A DNA stretch of 64,000 nucleotides from Pseudomonadota bacterium (GCA_021325655.1 JAJPGT010000047.1:62001-126000); one strand, 5' to 3'; positions 43,309-51,810 are shown, counted from the stretch's first letter. A program made the numbers and translations. Notes: generated by a model from the letters alone, not told the origin.

Positions 43309-44175
43309 CTAGCCCGCCACAAGCAGGAACAGGCCGCAGGCGATCAACGCCGAGCCGGCAACACGTTGCGGCCCGAACGGCTCACGCAGCACCAGCGTCC
43401 CGAGCAGCGCCGCGAACACGATGGAGACCTCGCGGGCCGGCACCACGTAGCTCACCGGGGTAAAGGTGAGTGCCGCCAGCACCAGGCCGTAGGTGAGGGG
43501 CGTCATCAGGCCGACCGCTGCCACCCGCCACGGCTGGCGGCGCCACTCCTTGGCAGCGGCGGTGCGCCGTGGAAGCAGCAGCGCCGACAGCGCCAGCGCG
43601 CTGCCGAGGTGCAGGACGTACACGTACAGCAGCGGCGACATCAGCGCGACGCCGCGCTTGTCGAGCGTGGAATACGAGGCGACCAGCAGTCCGGTCAGCG
43701 CCGCGTAGCGTGTTCCCGGATGGCGGGTGGCACGTAGCAGCGCCCGCGCCCCGGACCAGCCGAAGGTCGGGAGATGGACGACCAGTACCCCGACGACGAT
43801 GAGCAGGATGCCGAGCGCCGCCAGCGCGGACAGGCGTTCGCCGAGGAGCGCTACCCCGAGCACTGGGACTACCAGCGGGCCGATCCCCCGCGCCACCGGA
43901 TAGACGAGCGAGAGATCGCCATAGCGGTAGGCCTGCGCCAGTGACCAGAAGTAGAACGCCTCGAGCAGGGTGCTGGCGCTGACGATCGCCCAGCCGAGCG
44001 TGGGCGACGGGTGGGTGAGGAGCAGCCAGAGCCCGATGGGGAGGTACAGCGCTGCGGCGACCAGCGTGGCCCCCCACAGGAACGCCAGCTTGTCCGACGC
44101 CTGCTTGGCCAGCAGGTTCCAGGTGGCGTGCGCCAGTGCCGCGAGTAGCACCAGGCCAAGCGCGAGCGCGGTCAT
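43309..44175 (-). CDS. EamA/DMT-family transporter
   Basis: This 288-aa protein has about ten membrane helices in two EamA halves. The first half opens with ALALGLVLLAALAHATWNLLAKQ and has LSLVYPVARGIGPLVVPVLGVALLGERLS. The second repeats the pattern with VSYVVPAREVSIVFAALLGTLVLREPFG. Members export or import small metabolites such as amino acids, sugars or nucleotide precursors; the HATWN start is seen in a subgroup of unknown substrate. It is the first gene of the minus-strand glycosidase operon, so a carbohydrate-related substrate is reasonable but unproven. Confidence 0.87.
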   Translation of the reverse strand: MTALALGLVLLAALAHATWNLLAKQASDKLAFLWGATLVAAALYLPIGLWLLLTHPSPTLGWAIVSASTLLEAFYFWSLAQAYRYGDLSLVYPVARGIGPLVVPVLGVALLGERLSALAALGILLIVVGVLVVHLPTFGWSGARALLRATRHPGTRYAALTGLLVASYSTLDKRGVALMSPLLYVYVLHLGSALALSALLLPRRTAAAKEWRRQPWRVAAVGLMTPLTYGLVLAALTFTPVSYVVPAREVSIVFAALLGTLVLREPFGPQRVAGSALIACGLFLLVAG

Positions 44176-44453
44176 CCAGCACGTCCTCCGCTGCTATCTC
44201 CTGGCTGGGCACAGCGGGGCAAGCGACTCGCAAGGGCCCGTTCTCGTCGCCGCTGCCTCGCCTCTTCAGGACTGGTTGGGCGGCGTCTCCAGCGCATCAC
44301 ACCCCCTGCTGGCCCGCCTATCTTGCCACCGGGGCCATGCCCGCTGCCGTTGCGCATGTGGAGCGGATCTGCGTCGGGGTTGAGCGGGCCTGTTGGCGGC
44401 CTGCGCGAGCCCTAACAAACGGTTAACAGAGGTGGCATGCTGGATGCGTTCAA
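44176..44453. other. Divergent intergenic region between EamA and ArsR genes
   Basis: 278 bp with no gene. It must hold the promoters of both directions. Near its right end CTAACAAACGGTTAACAG is AT-richer and may be the ArsR gene's promoter or operator (GTTAAC is itself palindromic). Nothing else recognised. Confidence 0.4.
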
Positions 44454-44858
44454 GTGCAGGCGGATAGCAGTCCCACCCCACCATCTGTTGAGGAGCTGTT
44501 ACAAACCATGGTCGAACACGGGCGCGTGCACGATCCAGCCGCGGTTGCGAAAGCGCGGAAGCGCCTGCTGCCGGCCGCGGCTGAGTCGTTGCTGCGGCCG
44601 CTCAGCGCGGCCCTGTGTGATCCTGTCCGTCTCAAGATTGTCCTTGCGCTCTCTGGCTCCGAACTGACTGTTAAGGACCTGGCGCGGGTGATTGGTCGGA
44701 GCCAGTCGGTCACCTCGCAGCATCTGCGGGTGCTGCGCGACATCGGCGCGGTCACGCCGCACCGCATCGGCCGGCGCGTCGTCTACAGCCTCGCGCCCGA
44801 TGGGCTCGGCCCGCCGCTGCGACGCGTGCTGACCACACTCGCCCGGGTGGCCAACTAG
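44454..44858 (+). CDS. ArsR-family winged-helix regulator
   Basis: This 134-aa regulator has the ArsR wHTH at residues 45-125: LRPLSAALCDPVRLKIVLALSGSELTVKDLARVIGRSQSVTSQHLRVLRDIGAVTPHRIGRRVVYSL. The usual CxC metal site in the recognition helix is missing (the helix reads SQSVTSQHL), so it is not an obvious metal sensor. It may respond to another signal. The start could be GTG 44454 or ATG 44508. A small Cys-rich protein gene follows by 5 bp. Confidence 0.85.
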   Translation: MQADSSPTPPSVEELLQTMVEHGRVHDPAAVAKARKRLLPAAAESLLRPLSAALCDPVRLKIVLALSGSELTVKDLARVIGRSQSVTSQHLRVLRDIGAVTPHRIGRRVVYSLAPDGLGPPLRRVLTTLARVAN

Positions 44859-44863
44859 AGTAG

Positions 44864-45133
44864 ATGAGGCAAGGCGCTCAGCGCTGGCGGATGCCAGGTG
44901 GTGGCGCCCGACAGCCCTTCTCGCCTATGGTACGGGGGCAAGCCTCGGAGCCAGCCGTTCCGAGCGCGGCACAGGCAGCCGTGGATCAGGGTCAGAGTCC
45001 GATCGCCTTTATCCGGAACCTCCGGCCGGTCCTGTCCGAGCCACGGCTGCTCGGCCGGGCGGCCTGGAACCTGAGCCGGCGCCTGGTGCTGCGGCAGACG
45101 TGCTGTGGCCACCCTGGGGAGCCGGGCTGCTGA
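44864..45133 (+). CDS. Small Cys-motif protein ending CCGHPGEPGC
   Basis: This 89-aa frame begins 5 bp after the regulator. The N-terminal 40 residues look weak, but the rest is protein-like: SPIAFIRNLRPVLSEPRLLGRAAWNLSRR, then RLVLRQTCCGHPGEPGC at the very end. A short basic amphipathic region followed by a compact CCGHxGEPGC ending resembles small conserved proteins I associate with Chloroflexi; the Cys/His cluster could bind metal or an Fe-S centre. The start may instead be ATG 44927 or later. Function unknown. Confidence 0.5.
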   Translation: MRQGAQRWRMPGGGARQPFSPMVRGQASEPAVPSAAQAAVDQGQSPIAFIRNLRPVLSEPRLLGRAAWNLSRRLVLRQTCCGHPGEPGC

Positions 45134-45337
45134 CAGCCCGCGCCCCGGTCCGGTGCGGACCGTCGCCCCCGCTCACCAGGGTGAGGTCCAGCATCCTGCG
45201 AATCGTGTTCACCTCAGGCGGAGGGCCCTGCCAGGCTTCGCCCTCCACGGGAGCGCGTTATCAGCTCACTCGAGCTCACGTCCCGCGTTCGAGAGCGGGT
45301 CCACGTCCGGCGCGGCCGGCGGGCTGTCCCGCTCGGG

Positions 45338-46141
45338 GTGCTGCTCCGGCATGCCTGCATCGGGCTGTTCGTGCTGATCATTCTGCTGCCGATCATCTGG
45401 GCCGGGCTGATGTCGGTTACCGCCAGCAGCGCCATCCTGCGCTCCAGCCTCTGGCCGGCTGAGCTCGATCTCAGCTTCAGTAGCTACGGCGCGGTGCTGC
45501 GCCGCGGCTCGGCGCTCTCGACCAATCTGCTCAACAGCGTCTGGGTGACGCTCGGGACGGTGCTTATCACCACCGTCTGCTCTGTGCTCGCGGGCTACGC
45601 GCTCACGCACCTGCGCACCCGCGGGGCGGCCCTGGTGGTGATGCTGCTGGTCGCGTCGCTGTTCATTCCGACCAGGGTGGTGTCTGTGATCGCCGTCTGG
45701 CAGATTCAGCGGGCGCTCGGGCTGCTGAACCAGACCTGGGCGCTGCTGCTGCCCTATTCCACCCTTAGTCTGGCTGTCGGGGTGCTGGTGATGCGCTCCG
45801 TCTTTCAGACCATCCCGCGGGAGATCGTGGACGCTGCCCGGGTGGACGGTGCCGGGCCGGGTCGGACGCTCGTCACGATCCTGCTCCCGCTAGTGAGCAA
45901 TGGGATTATCCTGGTCGCCGTGGCGAGCTTCATCGCTGCCTGGGGCGAGTACGCGTTCGCCGCGATTCTGCTCGACGACCAGTCGCGGCGAACCCTGCCG
46001 GTGGTGCTCGGCACGCTGGGCGGGATGATCCGTCCTGGCAGCGCCGCGCTCTGGATTGTCTCGATCCTGCCGGGGGTGCTGTTCGCGCTGACCGCACAGC
46101 GCTGGGTGTCCAGGGCGCTGGTGGAAGGGATCCACCGCTAA
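45338..46141 (+). CDS. ABC sugar transporter permease, MalG-like (orphan)
   Basis: This 267-aa inner-membrane permease has six helices and the EAA loop for contact with the ATPase: REIVDAARVDGAGPGRTLVTILLPLVSNGI. NLLNSVWVTLGTVLITTVCSVLAGYAL and WGEYAFAAILLDD are typical of the MalG/carbohydrate-uptake-1 family. The frame is open upstream to about 45210 without ATG, GTG or TTG, so GTG 45338 is the first conventional start. It gives a slightly short N-terminus. No partner permease, binding protein or ATPase is nearby, so it is an orphan that must pair elsewhere or is a remnant. Confidence 0.82.
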   Translation: MLLRHACIGLFVLIILLPIIWAGLMSVTASSAILRSSLWPAELDLSFSSYGAVLRRGSALSTNLLNSVWVTLGTVLITTVCSVLAGYALTHLRTRGAALVVMLLVASLFIPTRVVSVIAVWQIQRALGLLNQTWALLLPYSTLSLAVGVLVMRSVFQTIPREIVDAARVDGAGPGRTLVTILLPLVSNGIILVAVASFIAAWGEYAFAAILLDDQSRRTLPVVLGTLGGMIRPGSAALWIVSILPGVLFALTAQRWVSRALVEGIHR

Positions 46142-46208
46142 GCTACGGCCCGACGGTCGGTGTCCCACTGCCGCCCGGGCGGCCTGGTACGATTGCCAGC
46201 AGCCGCTT

Positions 46209-46859
46209 ATGTCTGCCGATCCGCAGCTCGCCCGCCTGCGCCGGGCGCTCGCTCCGCCCAGCGATCCTCCAACGCCACTCGCCGGACCCCGGCCAGAGGC
46301 GCCGCCCCGGCCGGCGGCGGTGCTCGTGCTGCTCTACCCGGTCGACGGGCAGCCCCGGTTCGTGCTGGAGCGGCGGCCAGTAGACCTGCCCGACCACGCC
46401 GGCCAGATCTCCCTGCCGGGCGGAGGCGTCCGCGCCGACGACGGCTCCTTCCTGGGCGCTGCCCAGCGGGAGACATATGAAGAGCTTGGGGTCGCGCCCG
46501 ACGAGTACGTCGTCTGGGGCCGGCTGGAGCCGGTGGCGATCCAGGTGAGTAATTTCGTCGTTGTGCCATTCGTCGCTTACGCGCCGCGGCGCCCGGCGTT
46601 CCAGCCCGACCCGCGCGAGGTGGCCGAAGTGCTGGAGATCCCGCTCGCGGCGCTGGTCGATCCGCGGGCGCGCGCTGAGGAGATCTGGCAGGTGCGTGGC
46701 AGCGCGCGCCGGGTGGCGTTCTATCGCCATGGCGAGCACAAGATCTGGGGCGCCACCGCCCGGGTGCTGGTGCAGATCAGCCGGGTGCTGCGCGACCTGC
46801 CGGATCCGGAGGGCGCGCTCGACCCGGGTGAGGTTCTGCCCTGGCCCCAGGATAGCTGA
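46209..46859 (+). CDS. NUDIX hydrolase, CoA pyrophosphatase-like
   Basis: This 216-aa protein has a Nudix box ISLPGGGVRADDGSFLGAAQRETYEELGV near residues 65-93. The REtxEELG core is intact, but Asp replaces the first Glu of the consensus. The preceding VLERRPVDLPDHAGQ resembles the CoA diphosphatase (NudL/YeaB) subgroup with its LR.H.GQI.FPGG block. It probably cleaves CoA or a related nucleotide diphosphate. Start ATG 46209. It overlaps nothing and is 67 bp after the permease, convergent with the next gene. Confidence 0.85.
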   Translation: MSADPQLARLRRALAPPSDPPTPLAGPRPEAPPRPAAVLVLLYPVDGQPRFVLERRPVDLPDHAGQISLPGGGVRADDGSFLGAAQRETYEELGVAPDEYVVWGRLEPVAIQVSNFVVVPFVAYAPRRPAFQPDPREVAEVLEIPLAALVDPRARAEEIWQVRGSARRVAFYRHGEHKIWGATARVLVQISRVLRDLPDPEGALDPGEVLPWPQDS

Positions 46860-46875
46860 GCCGGTCGGCCGCGCC

Positions 46876-47367
46876 TCAGCCGCGCGTCGCTACCGGGTGC
46901 CAGATCGCCGGCTCGAAGAAGCTGCGGTCAATCCCTCCGCCGTTCCACGAGGTCATCTTCACCGGGTGGATGGCGAAGATCACGCGCGGGAGCTGGCTGG
47001 TTGCTCGCAGGTACTTCATCCCTTCCGGTCCAACGTAGCGGCGCACCATGCGCTCGCCGATCGGAATCCAGTCCTCCTCGATCTCCTCGGCCCGCCCCTG
47101 GACCAGCACCCGCCGATAGGGCGGAGTGGGGCTGGCGATTGCCAGCATCGTCCGTGGGTCGCGCCGCAGGTTCTGGCAGACCTGAGCGGTCGGCTTGGTC
47201 ACAATGAGGAACAGGCCGTCCCGGTGCTCGAACCACAACGGGTTGACGTAGGGCGCGCCGTCCTCCTGGAGTGTCGAGACGAACGCGAAGTGCGGCTCCT
47301 GCAGGAACTGGCGCATCTCGTCCTCGGTCATCGCTCGGCCGCGCCCGAGCGGGATCTCGCTGCTCAT
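46876..47367 (-). CDS. Pyridoxamine 5'-phosphate oxidase-like flavin/F420-binding protein
   Basis: This 163-aa split-barrel protein has TEDEMRQFLQEPHFAFVSTLQEDGAPYVNPLWFEHRDGLFLIVTKP at the start, and then NLRRDPRTMLAIASPTPPYRRVLVQGRAEEI. These match the PNPOx-like group that includes F420-dependent reductases and heme-utilisation proteins. Cofactor (FMN or F420) cannot be told from the sequence. ATG 47367 (MSSEIPLGRGR) is preferred over the track's 47529. It is divergent from the M20 amidohydrolase, sharing a 108-bp promoter region. Confidence 0.83.
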   Translation of the reverse strand: MSSEIPLGRGRAMTEDEMRQFLQEPHFAFVSTLQEDGAPYVNPLWFEHRDGLFLIVTKPTAQVCQNLRRDPRTMLAIASPTPPYRRVLVQGRAEEIEEDWIPIGERMVRRYVGPEGMKYLRATSQLPRVIFAIHPVKMTSWNGGGIDRSFFEPAIWHPVATRG

Positions 47368-47438
47368 GCTGGTCTCCTCTCGCTGTGCGATGCTCGGCTC
47401 GATTGTACGGCGCGGCCCGGCGCGGCCTGGGCGGCCCG

Positions 47439-47444
47439 TATACT
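47439..47444 (+). promoter_or_regulatory. -10 box (TATACT) of the M20 amidohydrolase gene
   Basis: GCCCGTATACTGAGACG lies 31 nt before ATG 47476, with GGGAG as a ribosome site between. Confidence 0.5.
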
Positions 47445-47475
47445 GAGACGATCCCCCATACCGGGAGTGCGAGCG

Positions 47476-48744
47476 ATGGATCTCGACCCGAACCGTCTGC
47501 TGATCGACGCCGACGAGCTGCAGCGGCACATCGACGAGCTAGGCGCCATTGGCCAGGATCCGCGCACCGGTGGGCTCTGGCGTGGCGTCTACACTCCGGT
47601 CTGGCGCCAGGCGGTGGACCAGGTGCGCCGCTGGCTGGAGGAGGCGGGCCTGAGCACCCGGCTCGACGCGGTTGGCAACCTCTGGGGGCGCCTGGAGGGC
47701 AGCGAGCCAGGCCCGGCGGTCCTGACCGGCTCGCACGTGGATACCGTGCCGCAGGGCGGGAAGTACGACGGGGCGCTGGGGATCCACGCCAGCCTGGCGG
47801 CGGTAAAAGCGCTCCAACAGGCGTTTGGCCAGCCGCGGCGCAGCCTCGAGATCCTGGTAATCTGCGACGAGGAGGGCGGGCGCTTTCGGAGCGACTTCTG
47901 GGGCGCCCGGGCGGTCATTGGGGCGATCCGCCCGGGCGAGGCGGAGGAGCGGCGTGATCTGGAAGGGGTGACGATCGCCGAGGCGATGCGCCAGGCTGGC
48001 TTCGATCCGGCCCGCATCCCCGAGGCACGGCGCGACGACGTCGCCGCCTGGCTGGAGCTACACATTGAGCAGGGCGGCACGCTCGAAGCAGAAGGGCTGG
48101 ACATCGGCGTGGTCCACACCATCACCGGGCACCGCCAGCAGCGGGTGCGGGTGTACGGCCGCCAGGACCACGCCGGTACCACTCCGATGGACATCCGGCG
48201 CGACGCCATGGCCGGCGCGGCCGAGATGATCCAGCACGCGCTGGGCGTCGCCGAGCGGATGGGCCGGCCGACCGTGGCCACGGTCGGCCGGGTCGACGCT
48301 GAGCCGGGCGCCACGAACGTCGTGCCCGGCCTGGTCTCTTTCACGCTGGACCTGCGCGACGCGGACGCGGCGCGGCTGGCAGTGCTGTGTGGCGAGATCG
48401 ACCGCTTCAACACCGAGTGCGCGGCCCGGCGCGGGCTGCGGGTGGAACGCGAGCTGTTCATGGACCGGATGCCCGTCCCACTCACCCCTGCGTTGCAGGA
48501 CCTGCTCGCACAGCAGGCGACCCGGGCAGGACTGCGGTGGAAGTCCATGCCGAGCATGGCCGGCCACGACAGCGAGATCATGGTCGAGCGCTGGCCGAGC
48601 GGGATGCTGTTCGTTCCGAGCCACGACGGCCGTAGCCACACCCCGGCCGAGTTCACCCCGATCGAGCAGGTTGTGCCCGGGGTGCGGGTGCTCGCGGCGG
48701 CGCTCTATCAGCTTGCCTACAGCCCGGCCGGCTCGCCTGGATGA
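47476..48744 (+). CDS. M20-family amidohydrolase (N-carbamoyl amino acid / allantoate hydrolase type)
   Basis: This 422-aa metal-dependent amidohydrolase resembles beta-ureidopropionase, L-carbamoylase or allantoate amidohydrolase. Metal ligands are visible in LTGSHVDTVPQGGKYDGALG near residue 80, CDEEGGRFRSDFWGAR near 135 and LELHIEQGGTLEAEG near 195. The dimerisation/lid domain has GHRQQRVRVYGRQDHAGTTPMDIRRDA. The last ligand region is SMPSMAGHDSEIM. All are typical of the hydantoinase/carbamoylase subgroup. The enzyme would release ammonia or CO2 plus ammonia from a ureido compound, which loosely fits the presence of urease, but they are 10 kb apart. ATG 47476 is chosen. Confidence 0.9.
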   Translation: MDLDPNRLLIDADELQRHIDELGAIGQDPRTGGLWRGVYTPVWRQAVDQVRRWLEEAGLSTRLDAVGNLWGRLEGSEPGPAVLTGSHVDTVPQGGKYDGALGIHASLAAVKALQQAFGQPRRSLEILVICDEEGGRFRSDFWGARAVIGAIRPGEAEERRDLEGVTIAEAMRQAGFDPARIPEARRDDVAAWLELHIEQGGTLEAEGLDIGVVHTITGHRQQRVRVYGRQDHAGTTPMDIRRDAMAGAAEMIQHALGVAERMGRPTVATVGRVDAEPGATNVVPGLVSFTLDLRDADAARLAVLCGEIDRFNTECAARRGLRVERELFMDRMPVPLTPALQDLLAQQATRAGLRWKSMPSMAGHDSEIMVERWPSGMLFVPSHDGRSHTPAEFTPIEQVVPGVRVLAAALYQLAYSPAGSPG

Positions 48745-48794
48745 TGTGCCCGAGGCGGCGTCCCTCCAGCCGCCCCGGGACCGCCGCGCGGCCG

Positions 48795-49316
48795 TCAGCC
48801 CGCGCGGCGGTCGCCACGCTCCAGGAAGAACCGCAGCAGGTCGAGGTCCCCGGGCGACTGGCCACAGGCGGTGAGCATCGCTGCCACCTCGCTCCGATGC
48901 TGCGTGCCGTGGTTGGCCACGTGCAGCAGCATCTGCCAGAGCACCTGCCGGAACACCAGTCCGTTCGGGAGCGTGTGCGTGTAGACGCGCTCGGCGTCGT
49001 CCTCGCTCAGCCCGTCGAGGAACGTCTGAGTTGCCCGGGCAACGCTGGACCAGACCTCGCGCACCGAGTCGAGATCGGGAAAGTCGGCCGGGTTCAATGT
49101 CAGGCGGTAGGCCGCCTCTGCTGAGAGCGAGCCGTTCCACCAGGAGAGCCAGGACCGCTGCGCGGAGATCAGGTGCACCAGTGTGTCGCGGATGGAGCCA
49201 CGGCCGGCGGTGCCGGGGGCGAGCCACTGGTCGGGCGTCAGTCTCGCCGCCGCCTCCAGCACCTGTTCGGTCGCCCAGCGGTTGTAGCCATAGAGCGCGC
49301 GCAGCCACTTGATCAC
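48795..49316 (-). CDS. DinB-family protein
   Basis: This 173-aa four-helix-bundle protein is of the DinB/YfiT type. The three metal-binding histidines are visible: H in IRDTLVHLISAQRSWL, and two in LLHVANHGTQHRSEVA. The start YGYNRWATEQVLEAAARL is standard for the family. Members are mostly thiol-dependent transferases or of unknown role; DinB itself is damage-induced in Bacillus. GTG 49316 is a better start than 49403, since it gives the usual length and has GGGAGGAACAGGCGAGG just upstream. Confidence 0.8.
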   Translation of the reverse strand: MIKWLRALYGYNRWATEQVLEAAARLTPDQWLAPGTAGRGSIRDTLVHLISAQRSWLSWWNGSLSAEAAYRLTLNPADFPDLDSVREVWSSVARATQTFLDGLSEDDAERVYTHTLPNGLVFRQVLWQMLLHVANHGTQHRSEVAAMLTACGQSPGDLDLLRFFLERGDRRAG

Positions 49317-49431
49317 CCTCGCCTGTTCCTCCCTGGCCAGCGCGCTCGCTCCCGTTCGCCCCGGTGCGGCGTCCTGCTCGACCTTCGCGACGATAGCACA
49401 CATGTTCGGAACGGTCGAGGAGCTGGCGGGC

Positions 49432-50604
49432 TTACAGCGCGCGGCGGTATAGCTCGATGATCTCCTGCTCGCTGGGAATGCGCGGGTTGTTGTTCGGGCT
49501 GCCGCTAATCAGGGCGTCGCGGGCCATCTTGGGCGCCAGCGCCATTACCCGCTCCGGATCAAGCCCGGCGCCGGTCAGCGTCGGCACGTTCAGCTCCTGG
49601 CAGAGGCGCCGCACCGCGTTCAGCGCCCAGCGGGCTCCGGCCAACGGATTCGCCGGGTCCTCGGCCAGGCCCATCGCCACCGCCAGCCGCGCGTAGCGCT
49701 GCGGGGCGCTCTCCAGGCTGAACTCCATCACGGTCGGCAGCAGCATCGCGTTCGACAGCCCGTGCGCAAGGTGGAAGTTCGCCCCGATCGGCCGCGACAT
49801 CCCGTGGACGAGCGCGACAGAGGCGTTGCTGAACGCCAGCCCGGCCTCAGTGGCCCCGAGCATCATCTGGTAGCGCGCCTCGCGATCCGTCCCATCACGG
49901 TAGGCGCGGAGCAGGTGGGTGTAGATCCGACGAGTGGCGGAGAGGGCGAAGGTGTCGCTGATCGGATTCGCCCGGCGGGAGACGTAGGCCTCGATGGCAT
50001 GGGTGAGTGAGTCCACGCCGGTGTCGGCAGTCACCTTCGGCGGACAGGAGAGCGTCAGCGACGGATCGACCAGGGAGAGCGTCGGCATCAAGTGTGGGCT
50101 GCCGATCAGCATCTTGACGTCGTTGCGGCTGTCGCCCATCGCGACGAACGCGGTGACCTCGCTCCCGGTCCCGGCAGTGGTGGGGATCGCAACGATGGGC
50201 AGGCCCGGCTGGAGGATGCGGTCCTGCCCCATGTAGTCCTGGATTTCCCCGCCGTTGGTGGCCAGGATCGCGATCGACTTCGCGGTGTCGATCGGGCTTC
50301 CGCCGCCCAGCCCGATCACCGCCTGGGCCTCGGCCTGCTGCAGCCGCGCCAGGCCTTCCACGCAGTAGCGGTCGTCCGGCTCGGTGTTCACCCCCTCGTA
50401 GACGTCCGACTCGACCCCGGCGGCGGAGAGGGCGGCACAGACGCGATCCACGTAGCCGGCGGCGCGCATCACGCGATCGGTAACCACGAGCGCCCGCGAT
50501 ACCCGCAGCCCGCTGATATGTGTCCCCACCTCGTCCACCACGTTCCAGCCGATCCGGAGCAGGCGCGGAGCGCGGAACGAGAACGGCGGTTGATCTTCGA
50601 CCAT
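49432..50604 (-). CDS. Iron-containing alcohol dehydrogenase
   Basis: This 390-aa group III Fe-ADH has the NAD motif VIGLGGGSPIDTAKSIAILATNGG near residue 97 and PTTAGTGSEVTAFVAM. Iron ligands sit in DSLTHAIEAYVSRRANPISD (D and H), and in VHGMSRPIGANFHLAHGLSNAMLLP (two further His). It would interconvert an alcohol and aldehyde; the family includes 1,3-propanediol, lactaldehyde and 4-hydroxybutyrate dehydrogenases, and no substrate can be chosen. ATG 50604 has GAGGTG upstream and is preferred to GTG 50613. Confidence 0.92.
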   Translation of the reverse strand: MVEDQPPFSFRAPRLLRIGWNVVDEVGTHISGLRVSRALVVTDRVMRAAGYVDRVCAALSAAGVESDVYEGVNTEPDDRYCVEGLARLQQAEAQAVIGLGGGSPIDTAKSIAILATNGGEIQDYMGQDRILQPGLPIVAIPTTAGTGSEVTAFVAMGDSRNDVKMLIGSPHLMPTLSLVDPSLTLSCPPKVTADTGVDSLTHAIEAYVSRRANPISDTFALSATRRIYTHLLRAYRDGTDREARYQMMLGATEAGLAFSNASVALVHGMSRPIGANFHLAHGLSNAMLLPTVMEFSLESAPQRYARLAVAMGLAEDPANPLAGARWALNAVRRLCQELNVPTLTGAGLDPERVMALAPKMARDALISGSPNNNPRIPSEQEIIELYRRAL

Positions 50605-50750
50605 GGCTGCCACCTCGCTGGCGATTGTCCCAATGGTGGGCGCGGCGCCGCCAGACCGTCAAGCCGAGGCGGAACACGCTCGCGGGGTAGGCAGGCGGAG
50701 GCGACTTCTGGCGAGCGAGACCGGCGTGCCGCGTCGCGGCTGGCGCGCGC

Positions 50751-51443
50751 TTACAGTGGCATGGCGTGCTCGGCGTCGAGCCGCTCCAGCCAGCCGCCGG
50801 GAATCCAGTAGCGCTCCTGGTCCACGACGACGAGCAGCCGGGTGCGCCCCCGGCGCTCCACGACGCCGATCTGCCCCGCCAGCGAGCGGCCGCGGGCAAT
50901 GACGCGCACCCGGTCGCCGGGGGCGAACAGGCGCGCCGCCTGGCGCTGCGCGGCAGCTGCGGCGCGCGCCGCCTCGGCTCGGGCGTGGGCAGCGCTGCCG
51001 CGCAGCTTGGCATCGCCACGACCCCGTTCCTCGGGGTCGTCGTACTCGGGGTCGTACAGCCGCGTGGTGCTGGCCTCGTCGAGCAACTGCCGCAGCAACG
51101 CCCAGAAGCGCGGCCCATGGCCTGTGTAGCGCAGGTGGGCAAGCTCGTGCAGCGCGGTGGCGACCAGCGCTCCGGGCCGCCGCCACCCACTCGGGCTGCC
51201 GTCCGCACGGTCGGCCAGGATCCGGAGCACGATCTCCCGCGAGCCGTCCGGGTGGTACAGGCAGCGGCCCCAGGGGCGCATCGCTGCGGTACCGGGGCGC
51301 CAGGTGCAGGCGGGAAGGTGGTGGCGCCGGCGCAGCGGCTCGAGCAGCTTCGCCAGCGTGGCCACCACGGCGCGGCGCGCCGGTGGGTCTGGCGGACCGG
51401 CCATCAGCGCGGCGAGGGAGCGCAACGGTGGCTCAGCCGCCAC
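50751..51443 (-). CDS. SprT-like / YgjP-like zinc metallopeptidase with KOW-like tail
   Basis: This 230-aa protein has the zinc motif VATALHELAHLRYTGHGPRFWALLRQLL, where HELAH and the third His nine residues on match SprT/M48-like peptidases. The WRP and RILADRADG strands before it fit an SprT-like fold. An Ala-rich coiled helix follows. The last 55 residues (LFAPGDRVRVIARGRSLAGQIGVVERRGRTRLLVVV) look like a KOW/SH3-type nucleic-acid-binding domain. SprT proteins process DNA-protein crosslinks in eukaryotes; here the role is unknown. GTG 51443 sits 5 nt past the clpS stop, indicating coupling. Confidence 0.75.
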   Translation of the reverse strand: MAAEPPLRSLAALMAGPPDPPARRAVVATLAKLLEPLRRRHHLPACTWRPGTAAMRPWGRCLYHPDGSREIVLRILADRADGSPSGWRRPGALVATALHELAHLRYTGHGPRFWALLRQLLDEASTTRLYDPEYDDPEERGRGDAKLRGSAAHARAEAARAAAAAQRQAARLFAPGDRVRVIARGRSLAGQIGVVERRGRTRLLVVVDQERYWIPGGWLERLDAEHAMPL

Positions 51444-51448
51444 CGCGG

Positions 51449-51772
51449 TCAGGCCGGCTCGATGGTGGCGGTCAGGCCGAAGCCGAGCAGGCGGTCGCGG
51501 TACAGCTCGGCGTGCTCGAGCGGGCAGGTGATGACGACCGCCTTGCCGGTGTTGTGGGCCTCCAGCATGATCGTCACCGCCTTGGTGCGCGACAGGCTGG
51601 GCACCGCCTTCAGCAGCGAGCGGACCACGTACAGCATCTCGTTGTGGTCGTCGTTCCAGAGCAGCACCGACCAGGGTGGGAGGATCTGGGTGCGATCCCG
51701 CTGCTCGGGCGCCACGTCCGGCGTCGCCGGCAGCGTGGTGCCCTCTCGTCGCTTCGACGTCTCGGCCACCAT
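51449..51772 (-). CDS. clpS: ATP-dependent Clp protease adaptor ClpS
   Basis: ClpS delivers N-degron proteins to ClpA/ClpC-ClpP. The 107-aa sequence has the core PPWSVLLWNDDHNEMLYVVRSLL, with the substrate-pocket motif NDDHNEM (usual form NDD.TP.E.V). AVTIMLEAHNTGKAVVITCPLEHAELYRDRL is the family's second half. ATG 51772 has GAGGAG upstream; the track's ATG 51808 would lie on top of the TATAGT -10 box. Its operon partner is the SprT-like gene. clpA/clpC are not in the window. Confidence 0.9.
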   Translation of the reverse strand: MVAETSKRREGTTLPATPDVAPEQRDRTQILPPWSVLLWNDDHNEMLYVVRSLLKAVPSLSRTKAVTIMLEAHNTGKAVVITCPLEHAELYRDRLLGFGLTATIEPA

Positions 51773-51810
51773 TCTGCTCCTCGCAGTGGCAGGCGCCACC
51801 TCGCCCATTT

